DNA of 64,000 nucleotides from an uncultured Flavobacteriaceae bacterium. Lineage in GTDB: Bacteria; Bacteroidota; Bacteroidia; Flavobacteriales; Flavobacteriaceae. How positions within the stretch are numbered: the stretch's first letter is position 1; each line of letters begins with the position of its first letter. The stretch lies in contig CANMLX010000024.1 in the NCBI GenBank assembly GCA_947498845.1, positions 1-64,000 of the forward strand, read 5' to 3'. Both the position numbers and the translations under genes were made by a program. Below, piece by piece: positions 48,604-57,541 of the stretch. The notes beneath the pieces were generated by a model. That model did no database searches. It was not told the DNA's origin and saw nothing but the letters and a program-made list of their open reading frames with translations.

Positions 48604-49995
48604 ATGAAATCTTTACTTAAAAGAACATCTTGGATTTTACCAGTAGCGGCGTTACTATTTGCTTGCGGCGGGAAAGATTCCAAAAAAAAGACTACTGAGA
48701 CAGAAACAGTAGTAGAAGAAACTTCAAAAACAAAAGCATTAGAAATTGAGAAGCCTCAATTAACTTTTGGGTTTATTAAATTAACAGATATGGCACCTTT
48801 AGCAATTGCTAAAGAAAAAGGATTCTTTGAAGATGAAGGATTATTCGTTTCTGTCGAAGCACAATCAAACTGGAAAAATGTATTAGACCGTGTAATTGAT
48901 GGGCAATTAGATGGATCTCACATGTTAGCAGGACAGCCAATTGCTGCTGGAGCAGGGTTTGGTCGTCAGGCAGAATTAGTAACACCGTTTTCAATGGATT
49001 TAAATGGTAACGGTATTACTGTATCTAACGATGTTTGGTCTAAAATGAAGCCAAATGTACCAAAAGGTGCAGATGGTAAGCCAGCTCACCCAATTAAAGC
49101 AGATGCTTTAAAGCCAGTAATTAAAGCATATAAAAATTCTGGAAAAGCATTTAAAATGGGTATGGTATTCCCTGTGTCTACGCATAATTATGAAATTAGA
49201 TATTGGTTAGCAGCAGCAGGCATTCATCCAGGAATGTATACAGCAGATAATGTACAAGGACAAATCGATGCAGAGGTTTTATTATCTGTAACACCTCCAC
49301 CACAAATGCCAGCAACACTTGAAGCGGGAACCATTTATGGATACTGTGTGGGTGAGCCTTGGAACCAACAAGCAGTATTTAAAGGTATTGGTGTGCCAGT
49401 AACTACAAACTACGATATCTGGAAAAACAACCCAGAGAAAGTATTTGTGATGACAAAAAAATTCGTAGAGCAATATCCTAATACTGCTATAGCTGTAACA
49501 AAAGCATTAATTAGAGCAGGAAAGTGGCTAGATAAGCCAGAAAACAGAGCAGAGGCTGTAAAAATATTAGCAATGTCTCAATATGTTGGAGCTCCAGAAG
49601 CTGTATTAGCAAATTCAATGACAGGTACATTCGAATTTGAAAAAGGAGATAAGCGTTCCATGCCAGACTTTAATGTATTCTACAAGTACAACGCAACATA
49701 TCCATTCTACTCAGATGGTATTTGGTTCTTAACTCAAATGAGAAGATGGGGACAAATTCCTGAAGCTAAACCAGCAGAATGGTACTCAAATACTATTAAA
49801 AACATTTACAGACCAGATATCTGGAAAAAAGCAGCAGACCTTTTAGTAGCAGAAGGTAACATACCAGCTGGCGATATTCCTTCAACAGATGGTTACAAAC
49901 CTGCTACTACAGACTTTATTGATGGAACTAAGTACGATGCTAAAGATCCAATAGGATACATCAATAGTTTCTCAATTGGTAATAAAGACAAATAA
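48604..49995 (+). CDS. nrtA: Nitrate-type ABC transporter substrate-binding lipoprotein
   Basis: The 463-residue lipoprotein (lipobox LLFAC, Cys21) belongs to the NrtA/CmpA family of binding proteins for nitrate, nitrite or bicarbonate. It has [67 protein letters not shown] and the [15 protein letters not shown] end. Nitrate is favoured over bicarbonate by the neighbouring globin/FNR genes, but the ligand cannot be proved from the motifs seen. It is the first gene of the transporter operon and carries the FNR-like site upstream. Confidence 0.87.
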   Translation: MKSLLKRTSWILPVAALLFACGGKDSKKKTTETETVVEETSKTKALEIEKPQLTFGFIKLTDMAPLAIAKEKGFFEDEGLFVSVEAQSNWKNVLDRVIDGQLDGSHMLAGQPIAAGAGFGRQAELVTPFSMDLNGNGITVSNDVWSKMKPNVPKGADGKPAHPIKADALKPVIKAYKNSGKAFKMGMVFPVSTHNYEIRYWLAAAGIHPGMYTADNVQGQIDAEVLLSVTPPPQMPATLEAGTIYGYCVGEPWNQQAVFKGIGVPVTTNYDIWKNNPEKVFVMTKKFVEQYPNTAIAVTKALIRAGKWLDKPENRAEAVKILAMSQYVGAPEAVLANSMTGTFEFEKGDKRSMPDFNVFYKYNATYPFYSDGIWFLTQMRRWGQIPEAKPAEWYSNTIKNIYRPDIWKKAADLLVAEGNIPAGDIPSTDGYKPATTDFIDGTKYDAKDPIGYINSFSIGNKDK

Positions 49996-50024
49996 TAAAG
50001 AATTACTCATACTAACACTATAAA

Positions 50025-51140
50025 ATGAGCATTATGAAGCAAAGTATAACATTAGGCAAAGTAAGTAAGTTTATGGGCTTAGGGTTTTTATCAACACTTA
50101 AAAACCTGTTCACAGGAAAGCTAAGTAAAGAAGATTTTAGAGCGTTTTTACGTAAGACTATTGTACCAATAGCTTCCATATTACTGTTTTTAGGCATATG
50201 GCATATGGGGGCAAAAGCACTTTACAATGTTGAAGCAGATTTTAAAATAAACAAAGCTTTAGAAGAACGAGGTCAAGCAGCAGCTGATGAAGAAGCAGCT
50301 TGTATTGCATCAGGAGATTCTACTTGTCAACCTAATTCTTTGCCTTCACCAGCTCAAGTATGGGGATCTTTCAAATCTCTTTTAAGAGATCATGGTATAA
50401 TTAGCGCAGATAAAGCGGCTTTTAAAGAAAAAACAGCCGCTTTAAATGCCAAGCGTGTGGCAAAAGGAGAGGAGCCAATTGTTTATACTGGTAGACCTTC
50501 TTTTGTGGATCAGATTATTAGAAGTTTAAAAACAGTATTTGCAGGGTTTTTATTGGCCTTATTTATAGCTGTTCCTTTGGGAATATTTATAGGCTTGAGT
50601 CCTACTTTAAAAGCTGCATTTAATTGGTTTATTCAAATTTTTAAGCCAGTATCACCAGTAGTTTGGTACTTGTTAGTATTTATGATTGTAAAAACCTTAT
50701 TAATAGACTCTAGTGAAGATAGTTCATTCACTATATCGTTTATAAGTGTTGGTTTATGTTCTATGTGGGCAACTTTAGTAAATACAGCTATGGGCGTATC
50801 ATCTGTAGATAAAGACTATATCAATGTAGCTAAGGTGTTGAAATTAGGTACGTTTCAAAAAATATTTAAAGTGATTTTGCCATCATCTTTACCTTTAATA
50901 TTTACAGGTTTAAAGATTACATTGTCTGTAGCATGGATGGTATTAATTGCTATTGAGTTATTAGCACAAAGTCCAGGATTAGGATTATTTGTTTGGGAGG
51001 AATTCCAAAATGGAGCTAATGATTCTAATGCGAAAATTATAGTAGCCATGTTTGTAATCGGTATCATAGGATTTCTATTAGATCGATTAATGTTATTTAT
51101 TCAAAACTCAGTGTCTTTTGTTAAAACAGATGCGATATAA
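50025..51140 (+). CDS. nrtB: ABC transporter permease NrtB-like with long periplasmic insert
   Basis: The 371-residue permease has a first membrane span (about 47-66), then an unusually long hydrophilic region (about 67-165) and five spans with the BPD_transp signature (about 290-310, KVILPSSLPLIFTGLKITLSVAWMV). NrtB proteins are normally near 280 residues; the added length lies in the hydrophilic segment. Either ATG (50025 or 50034) could be used. It follows nrtA by 29 bases and forms the pore of the transporter. Confidence 0.87.
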   Translation: MSIMKQSITLGKVSKFMGLGFLSTLKNLFTGKLSKEDFRAFLRKTIVPIASILLFLGIWHMGAKALYNVEADFKINKALEERGQAAADEEAACIASGDSTCQPNSLPSPAQVWGSFKSLLRDHGIISADKAAFKEKTAALNAKRVAKGEEPIVYTGRPSFVDQIIRSLKTVFAGFLLALFIAVPLGIFIGLSPTLKAAFNWFIQIFKPVSPVVWYLLVFMIVKTLLIDSSEDSSFTISFISVGLCSMWATLVNTAMGVSSVDKDYINVAKVLKLGTFQKIFKVILPSSLPLIFTGLKITLSVAWMVLIAIELLAQSPGLGLFVWEEFQNGANDSNAKIIVAMFVIGIIGFLLDRLMLFIQNSVSFVKTDAI

Positions 51141-51262
51141 TTAATCTATGTTGAGTTATTTATTTGTTGAATCGTTTAAAAGACAAGATTTGATTTCGAT
51201 TAAGCAGTTAAACGATTAAACAGTTAACCGAATAAAAGCATCAACAATTAAACACAAATAAT

Positions 51263-52102
51263 ATGGCATACTTAGAATTAAATAACGTACACAAGACTTA
51301 TATAGAGGGGGGAGAAGAAGTGCTTTCAAATATAAACTTATCTATAGAAGAAGGCGAATTTGTGGCTATCGTAGGGTTTACAGGAAGTGGAAAAACAACC
51401 TTAGTAAATCTTATAAATGGATTACTAGAACCAACAAGAGGTGAAGTTTTATTTAAAGGACAACCAGTAGTTGGTACAAGTCATGAAAGAGGTGTGATTT
51501 TTCAGAATTATTCCTTACTACCATGGTTAACTGTAGAACAAAATGTATTAATGGCAGTTAAGGAAGCTTTTCCAAAGAAAAGTAAAGCGGAGTTAAAATC
51601 CATTGTTGCAGATTATGTAGACATGGTAAAGTTAACACCTGCAATTAATAAGAGACCTAAAGAATTATCAGGAGGAATGCGTCAGCGTGTTGCAGTAGCA
51701 AGAGCACTGGCAATGAAACCAGAGATGATTATTATGGATGAGCCACTAGGAGCTTTAGATGCTTTAACAAGAGGTGATCTACAGGATGAAATATTAAATA
51801 TTTGGGGTAAAGATAAGCGTACCGCTTTGCTAATTACTAACGATGTAGACGAAGGTATTTATATGGCAGATCGTATCATTCCATTAAGACCAGGACCTAA
51901 AGCAACTTTAGGACCAGAGTTTAAAATCGATCTTGAACGCCCTAGAGATAAGACTGAGATGAATGATAACCCAAGTTATAAGAAAACAAGAAATGCTATT
52001 ATCGAATATTTAATGGATATAGGTAACGAGCGTAAAGCAGAAGCTCTAACACCTATTGAATTACCAGATTTAGCACCTAAAAGTTTTGTTGGTCAATTAT
52101 AA
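51263..52102 (+). CDS. ABC transporter ATPase, NrtC/NrtD-like, altered H-loop
   Basis: The 279-residue ATPase has Walker A GFTGSGKTT (38-46), the signature LSGGM (135-139), Walker B IIMDEPLGALD (156-166) and the NrtD-type Q-loop QNYSLLPW. The switch position that is His in nearly all ABC ATPases is Asn193 (LITNDVDEG). The partner ATPase encoded next keeps His. The two probably form a heterodimer with one weakened ATP site. It has no fused NrtA-like domain, unlike cyanobacterial NrtC. The gene starts 122 bases after the permease. Confidence 0.87.
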   Translation: MAYLELNNVHKTYIEGGEEVLSNINLSIEEGEFVAIVGFTGSGKTTLVNLINGLLEPTRGEVLFKGQPVVGTSHERGVIFQNYSLLPWLTVEQNVLMAVKEAFPKKSKAELKSIVADYVDMVKLTPAINKRPKELSGGMRQRVAVARALAMKPEMIIMDEPLGALDALTRGDLQDEILNIWGKDKRTALLITNDVDEGIYMADRIIPLRPGPKATLGPEFKIDLERPRDKTEMNDNPSYKKTRNAIIEYLMDIGNERKAEALTPIELPDLAPKSFVGQL

Positions 52103-52115
52103 AAAAAAGAAGATT

Positions 52116-52949
52116 ATGAGTACCACTGTTATAGATAATAAAAAGATAGACCAAGCGACACATAATGGGCTTTTTGCTCCATCTGATGTTATGTTGGATT
52201 TAAAAAAACTTAAAAAAGTATATCCAACACCTAAAGGAGATTACGTCGTGTTAGAAGATTTAAATCTTCAAATAAAGAAAGAAGAGTTTGTGACTATTAT
52301 AGGACATTCTGGTTGTGGTAAAACAACCATGCTTTCAATGATAGCAGGATTAAATCCTATTTCTGGCGGTAATATTTCAGTTTTGGGCAAACATATAAAA
52401 GGTCCGGGACCAGATAGAGGGGTTATATTTCAAGCGCCTAGCTTAATGCCTTGGATGACATCGCTTCAAAATGTATTATTAGGTGTAAATCAGGTATTCC
52501 CTCACGCTACCAAAGCACAACGTAATGATATCGCAAAGTATTATTTACAAAAAGTAGGTTTAGAAGATGCTTTTAATAAAAAGGCAAGTGACCTATCACA
52601 AGGGATGCAACAACGTGTTGGTATTGCTAGAGCATTTGCTATAAAACCAAAAGTATTGTTACTGGATGAGCCTTTTGGAATGCTGGATTCTTTAACTAGA
52701 GGTGAACTTCAAGATATTTTAATAGAAATCTGGAACAAAGAAAAAATTACAGCTGTTATGATTACACATGATGTAGATGAAGCAATATTTTTAGCAGATC
52801 GTGTTGTGATGATGACCAGTGGTCCTAAAGCAAAAATAGGAGATGTGCTTTCAATTGATTTTGAAAGACCTCGAACTCGAAAGTCGGTTTTAGAACACGA
52901 CGATTATTACAAATACAGAAAACATTTAATAGACTTTCTAGAGCATTAA
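52116..52949 (+). CDS. ABC transporter ATPase, NrtD-like
   Basis: The ATG at 52116 follows AGAAG by a few bases, and a longer reading would overlap the previous gene. The 277-residue ATPase has Walker A GHSGCGKTT, Q-loop QAPSLMPW, signature LSQGM, Walker B LLLDEPFGMLD and the switch His in MITHDVDEAIFLADRV. It is the canonical partner of the altered ATPase encoded 13 bases upstream. The pair would power the nitrate-type transporter. Confidence 0.9.
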   Translation: MSTTVIDNKKIDQATHNGLFAPSDVMLDLKKLKKVYPTPKGDYVVLEDLNLQIKKEEFVTIIGHSGCGKTTMLSMIAGLNPISGGNISVLGKHIKGPGPDRGVIFQAPSLMPWMTSLQNVLLGVNQVFPHATKAQRNDIAKYYLQKVGLEDAFNKKASDLSQGMQQRVGIARAFAIKPKVLLLDEPFGMLDSLTRGELQDILIEIWNKEKITAVMITHDVDEAIFLADRVVMMTSGPKAKIGDVLSIDFERPRTRKSVLEHDDYYKYRKHLIDFLEH

Positions 52950-53001
52950 AAACAATAAAAAAAAATAGATTTTACAATATAATAACTCCATCTATAGCGT
53001 T

Positions 53002-53009
53002 TATATTTG
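53002..53009 (+). promoter_or_regulatory. -7 box of the porin gene
   Basis: TATATTTG matches TAnnTTTG and lies 63 bases before the porin start at 53073. No TTG sits at the expected -33 distance, and the AAGTA dyad of the regulon is not present. Confidence 0.4.
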
Positions 53010-53072
53010 TAAATTATTTAACAGTAATATTCATACAAAAAACTAAAAACAATACAATTAAAAACAGGGAAT

Positions 53073-54335
53073 ATGAGAAAACAATATGTTTTATTAGGCT
53101 TGATGGCATTGATAGTTCAATTTGCTCAAGCGCAATTTACTTTAGAGGGTGAATTTAGACCACGTTCTGAATACTTTGGTAACGGAGGTAACTTTACAGG
53201 AGGTAGTTTTCCTGCACAAACTGCATTAGATTCAGATGAAGGTTTTATTAGAACATCTGTAAGAGCAGCTTTAAAGGCTAAATACATTACAGATACTTAT
53301 ACCGTATTTACAAGTTTTCAGGAAGTATTTGCTTTTGGTGATCGCCCACAAATTGCTACTGCTGGCAATGGGAATTTTAGAGTGCAAGAAGCTTGGGCCG
53401 ATTTAAAATTAGGAAAGTCCTCAAGTTTAAAAATAGGTAGACAACCAATATCATATGATGATCAAAGAATTTTAGGTGGTCTAGGATGGGCACAACAAGC
53501 ACGTACCCACGATGCTGCTATATACAAGTACAAGAAAAATAATTTAAGCTTAGATATTGGTGGGGCTTTAAATACTACGGTTGATGAGATATACTATACT
53601 GCAAATTTGTTTTCTTACAGAGACATGGCATTTGCTAGATTAAATACTAAAGGAGAGAATCTTAGTATCTCTTTCTTAGCATTATTGAATACTTTTCAAA
53701 ATGGTGGAGATAATACTACTGCACCTGCAACCACTGATAGAAAAGCATCATTGTTTACAGGTGGTGTACATGCAGATTATAAAACAGGAGGTTTATCTTT
53801 AGCAGCAAACCTATATCTTCAAGAAGGAGAAAGAGTTGGAGGAGTAGATGTTAAAGGAGCTCTTTTAGCTAGTTTATTAGCTAAGTATAAGATTTCTGAT
53901 AAGACGACTATAGGTGCTGGCTATGAAACTATTTCAGGTAGAAAAGATGATTCTGCTGCATTTTTCCCATTATACGGAACTAACCATGCTTTTAATGGTT
54001 TAATCGATAGATTTTATGTTGGTAACCATGCAAATGCAGGTGGTTTAAACGATCTACAGGTCTCTCTTGCAACTAAAATCTCAGGGTTAGCAGTTTCTTT
54101 AACAGGGCACTACTTTACAGAAGTGGAAGATGTTAATGGTATAGATGGAAAAGATTTAGGAACTGAAATAGATTTAGTAATAGCTAAAAAATTCAAGCAA
54201 TTTAAATTAGTAGGAGGTTATTCTCACTTCTTTGAGCCAAGTGATATAGCAGATACTCCTGGCGTAAAATCTACTCAAAACTGGTTTTGGACAATGTTAA
54301 TAATTAAGCCTAAATTTTTAAATACAGCCAAATAA
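53073..54335 (+). CDS. Alginate-export-type outer-membrane porin
   Basis: The 420-residue product has a signal peptide (ending QAQ at about 20). Its beta-barrel sequence opens FTLEGEFRPRSEYFGNGG and has repeated alternate strands (LKIGRQPISYDDQRILGGLGWAQQARTHDAAIYKYKK) and an aromatic C-terminus typical of outer-membrane proteins. The pattern fits the alginate_exp/porin family. Its placement 124 bases after the ATPases suggests it lets the transported anion cross the outer membrane. The substrate is inferred from context only. Confidence 0.78.
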   Translation: MRKQYVLLGLMALIVQFAQAQFTLEGEFRPRSEYFGNGGNFTGGSFPAQTALDSDEGFIRTSVRAALKAKYITDTYTVFTSFQEVFAFGDRPQIATAGNGNFRVQEAWADLKLGKSSSLKIGRQPISYDDQRILGGLGWAQQARTHDAAIYKYKKNNLSLDIGGALNTTVDEIYYTANLFSYRDMAFARLNTKGENLSISFLALLNTFQNGGDNTTAPATTDRKASLFTGGVHADYKTGGLSLAANLYLQEGERVGGVDVKGALLASLLAKYKISDKTTIGAGYETISGRKDDSAAFFPLYGTNHAFNGLIDRFYVGNHANAGGLNDLQVSLATKISGLAVSLTGHYFTEVEDVNGIDGKDLGTEIDLVIAKKFKQFKLVGGYSHFFEPSDIADTPGVKSTQNWFWTMLIIKPKFLNTAK

Positions 54336-54650
54336 AATAGATGTTGACTATTTTCGTTTCATACTATAGTTTAGTTAGTAGTGTATGGAATGAATAAATA
54401 AAACGTCTAATTTAATACAAAGATATTATTGGAATTATTTTTCATAATTATATTATGGTGAATTGTTTGATGTTCCAATATTGAATCCCGCTTTATGCGG
54501 GATTCTTATTTTGTAGCACTTAATAGATATAAGGTGACCATGTATATTTAAAAATAAAAAGTTTGAACATTAAGTCAAAAACACAGATGTAGTATAGCTA
54601 CAGCGCGTATTTTAACGAAAAATTTAGTTTTTACTACTAACTCAAATGAG
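54336..54650. other. Gap with terminator and possible decayed repeat
   Basis: No gene is present in this 315-bp gap. Besides the terminator it has the segment AGTATAGCTACAGCGCGTAT (about 54591-54610), which resembles the centre of repeat copy C but lacks the ATACC/GGTAT ends, so it is at best a remnant. Confidence 0.45.
54483..54512 (+). terminator. Terminator after the porin gene
   Basis: GAATCCCGC / GCGGGATTC is a perfect nine-bp stem with the short loop TTTAT. It is followed by TTATTTTG and lies about 150 bases after the porin stop. Confidence 0.65.
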
Positions 54651-55637
54651 CTAATAATCTAATTTAATGATACTTCTAACGTGATCTAAAGTTTTAATGA
54701 GCTGTTTACTAAACTCAAAAGTCATGATATCACTTTCTTTTTTGTCTTCACGGATAAGTGTATTAAAATGTATGGTTTCGTAATTGTAGCCTATAGTGTT
54801 ATAATTAAAGTCCTTTACTGTTTCTTCTCCTTCTTTAATAATGCTAACGCTAGAAGGTGTGTGGAAATAACCATGTATTTTAATAGTTGCTTTTTCACAA
54901 TAGAAAATAGCTTCTGTAGGAGTGTTTTCGGTTAATGTACTTTTTAGGGAAGCCGTACTATTATTGTTGTAAATAAAAGTTATAAAGCACGAGGCGTCTG
55001 CTCCATTATCAAAAAATGATGCATTTGCTGTGATATTTTTTGGAGTTCCTAAGGTTGATAAGGCAGCAAAAATTGGGTAGATACCAATATCTAATAAGCT
55101 ACCACCTCCTAAATCTTTATTAAAAAGTCTTGAATTATTATCAAAAGTTTTATAGAAACCAAAATCTGCTTCTAACTTTAAAAGTTTACCATAGGTTTCA
55201 TTTTTGAGTAAGTTTAATACATATTGATAATGTGGTAAAAAATAGGTCCAAAGGGCTTCCATGAGCAGGACATTTTTTTCTTTTGCCTTAGAAATCATTT
55301 CATTGACTTCGTCAATGTTCATAGCAAAAGGTTTTTCACATAAAACAGCGATATTATGTTCTAGGCACAGTAGTGTGTTTTCCTTATGTAAGGTATGTGG
55401 AGTAGCAATATAAACAGCATCTATGTCTGGATTCTTAGCTAAGTCTTTATAATTGCTATAAGCTAGTTTGGCTTTGTATTTTGCAGCAAATGTATCTGCT
55501 TTTTCCTGAGATCTAGATGCTACAGCATATAGTTCGGTGTTTTCAATAGTTTGTAAATCCGAAGCAAATTTATGGGCAATATTGCCTAAACCAATAATGC
55601 CCCATTTAATTGTTCTAAGTCGAGATTGTTTTGTCAT
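54651..55637 (-). CDS. Gfo/Idh/MocA family oxidoreductase
   Basis: The 328-residue protein has the N-terminal NAD(P)-binding motif WGIIGLGNIAHKFASDL, the family motif CEKPFAMNIDEV (about 94-105, catalytic Lys in EKP) and the C-terminal GGGSLLDIGIYP with Asp and His-like positions. Such enzymes oxidise or epimerise sugars and related polyols. The gene overlaps the end of the symporter gene by 23 bases, so it is the last gene of a transport/catabolic operon. The substrate is unknown. Confidence 0.88.
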   Translation of the reverse strand: MTKQSRLRTIKWGIIGLGNIAHKFASDLQTIENTELYAVASRSQEKADTFAAKYKAKLAYSNYKDLAKNPDIDAVYIATPHTLHKENTLLCLEHNIAVLCEKPFAMNIDEVNEMISKAKEKNVLLMEALWTYFLPHYQYVLNLLKNETYGKLLKLEADFGFYKTFDNNSRLFNKDLGGGSLLDIGIYPIFAALSTLGTPKNITANASFFDNGADASCFITFIYNNNSTASLKSTLTENTPTEAIFYCEKATIKIHGYFHTPSSVSIIKEGEETVKDFNYNTIGYNYETIHFNTLIREDKKESDIMTFEFSKQLIKTLDHVRSIIKLDY

Positions 55638-57426
55638 TATTTTTTAGAATAAATTGTAATACATTGGTGATACATATCACTAGAGCACAACCAAATAAAT
55701 TGAGCCATAAATAAGGCATCCAATCTAACCACCAACCAACTAAAACAATACATTGTGTGATAAGAGCCCCAATAAAAACAGCATTAGCTTTTATATGTTT
55801 AAAGAAAAACGCTAATAGAAAAATGCCTAAAACATTACCATAAAAAATAGAACCTATAATATTGACTAACTGTATTAAGTTTTCGGCTAGATTTGCAAAA
55901 CAAGCAATAATAATGGCTATGACGCCCCACATTAAAGTAAACAGTTTGGTAGCCTTTACCATATGGGAATCGTCTTTTTTTTCTGTTAAGTTTCTACCAT
56001 AAAGATCAATAGATGTAATGGTAGCGAGAGCATTAATTTCTGATGCTGTTGAAGACATGGCTGCAGATAGTATTACAGCCAACAGTAGCCCTATTAGACC
56101 TTTAGGAAGGTATTTAAGAATAAAAGAGATAAAAATGTAATCTCTGTCATTAGTTTCGGTGTCTTTTGCTGCATTCTTGTAGTGAGATTTTAGTTCCATT
56201 TCCTTTTCGAGAAAACGTTTTTTATTATTACTTAACTGTTGTAACTCTATATTTAGTTTGTCATACTTGTTAGCATAAGCAGTATCAATGGCTCTTTTAA
56301 TTAAGTATTTTGATTTTAGACGATATGTTTTTTCAAGGCTATCCAGTGTGAATAATTCTTGTTTAATAGCGCTGTTGTTATTTTTTGAAAAAGCAATACT
56401 CAAGGTCTTTTTTTTACTAAAAAGCGCGTTTTGTTGCTCTTGTAAATTTATATAATCCTGTGCGTATTCAGAGGCTAAAACTTTTTTAGTTGAAGCATCG
56501 ATAAAATTTAAAGGCACAGGGTTAAATTGATAAAATACAAATACCATAATGCCTACAAGAAGAATAAAAAATTGCATAGGTACTTTTAAAAGGCCATTAA
56601 AAAGTAGTCCCATTTGCATTTCTTTAATAGACTTTCCAGACAAATAGCGCTGTACTTGACTTTGGTCTGTACCAAAATAGGATAAAGCAAGAAAAGTACC
56701 TCCAATTAAACCAGACCAAACCGTATATCTGTTTTCTAAATCAAAAGAAAAATCTAAGACCTCCATGCGTCCGCTTGCACCAGCGATATCTAAGGCATTA
56801 GTAAATGAGATCTCTTCTGGAATTAAATTTAAGATAATAAATAGTGCAGCAAACATTCCAGAAAAAATAACAAACATTTGCTGTTTTTGTGTTATGGTTA
56901 CAGCTTTAGTCCCTCCAGACACAGTATATATGATTACTAAAACACCTATTAAAATATTTAAGATCGTAATATTCCAGCCCAGAACCACCGATAGAATTAT
57001 AGCAGGAGCAAAAATAGTTATTCCTGCTGCTAGACCACGCTGAATTAAAAACAAAATAGCTGTTAACGATCGCGTTTTTAAATCGAATCTATTTTCTAAA
57101 AACTCATATGCAGTATATACCTTGAGGCGATGGTATAAAGGAATAAACACTAAACAAATAATCACCATGGCAATAGGCAGTCCAAAATAAAACTGGACAA
57201 ATCCCATACCATCTGAAAATGCTTGCCCGGTGGTAGATAAAAACGTAATAGCACTTGCTTGAGTAGCCATAACAGACAAACCTATAGTCCACCATTTAGA
57301 ACTATTGCCGCCTTTTACATAATCTTGAACACTTTTATTATGTCTTGTTTTCCATGTACCATAGCCTACAATGGTTAATAATGTTACACAAAGGACTGTC
57401 CAATCGATCCAGTTTAAGGTTTGCAT
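55615..57426 (-). CDS. Sodium:solute symporter with large charged insert
   Basis: The 603-residue SSS-family transporter has the usual spans and the motif WWTIGLSVMATQASAITFLSTTGQAF near the N-terminus, and AVILSAAMSSTASEINALATI in the later half. Between them is an extra hydrophilic, lysine-rich, probably coiled-coil segment (about 303-428), which is not part of the LeuT-like core. Such inserts occur in some Bacteroidota SSS proteins. It starts three bases after a small membrane peptide and overlaps the oxidoreductase gene by 23 bases. It probably imports the product of the upstream deacetylase. Confidence 0.87.
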   Translation of the reverse strand: MQTLNWIDWTVLCVTLLTIVGYGTWKTRHNKSVQDYVKGGNSSKWWTIGLSVMATQASAITFLSTTGQAFSDGMGFVQFYFGLPIAMVIICLVFIPLYHRLKVYTAYEFLENRFDLKTRSLTAILFLIQRGLAAGITIFAPAIILSVVLGWNITILNILIGVLVIIYTVSGGTKAVTITQKQQMFVIFSGMFAALFIILNLIPEEISFTNALDIAGASGRMEVLDFSFDLENRYTVWSGLIGGTFLALSYFGTDQSQVQRYLSGKSIKEMQMGLLFNGLLKVPMQFFILLVGIMVFVFYQFNPVPLNFIDASTKKVLASEYAQDYINLQEQQNALFSKKKTLSIAFSKNNNSAIKQELFTLDSLEKTYRLKSKYLIKRAIDTAYANKYDKLNIELQQLSNNKKRFLEKEMELKSHYKNAAKDTETNDRDYIFISFILKYLPKGLIGLLLAVILSAAMSSTASEINALATITSIDLYGRNLTEKKDDSHMVKATKLFTLMWGVIAIIIACFANLAENLIQLVNIIGSIFYGNVLGIFLLAFFFKHIKANAVFIGALITQCIVLVGWWLDWMPYLWLNLFGCALVICITNVLQFILKNNDKTIST

Positions 57427-57429
57427 TTT

Positions 57430-57540
57430 TTAAAAGGCTTTTGTAATGATAAAGAAGGCTATAAAATAGAGAACATTAGCAATTAAAACGATAGAATATA
57501 GTTTTAACCATTTAGGTTTAGAATGTGGGTTTTCGTCCAT
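57430..57540 (-). CDS. Short single-span membrane peptide
   Basis: Reading between the deacetylase and symporter genes gives an uninterrupted 36-residue frame: MDENPHSKPKWLKLYSIVL followed by IANVLYFIAFFIITKAF and a stop. Charged residues 1-10 are followed by one hydrophobic helix (about 14-33). It begins two bases before the deacetylase stop region (an ATG nine bases upstream, overlapping the deacetylase end, is also possible) and ends three bases before the symporter ATG. It is too short for most gene finders. A small-subunit role for the symporter is plausible but unproven. Confidence 0.6.
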   Translation of the reverse strand: MDENPHSKPKWLKLYSIVLIANVLYFIAFFIITKAF

Positions 57541-57541
57541 G

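Noticed and set aside
54541-54640. Fourth copy of the ~162-bp palindromic repeat
   Set aside because: A centre-like segment is present, but the ATACC/GGTAT ends and pairing arms are missing.
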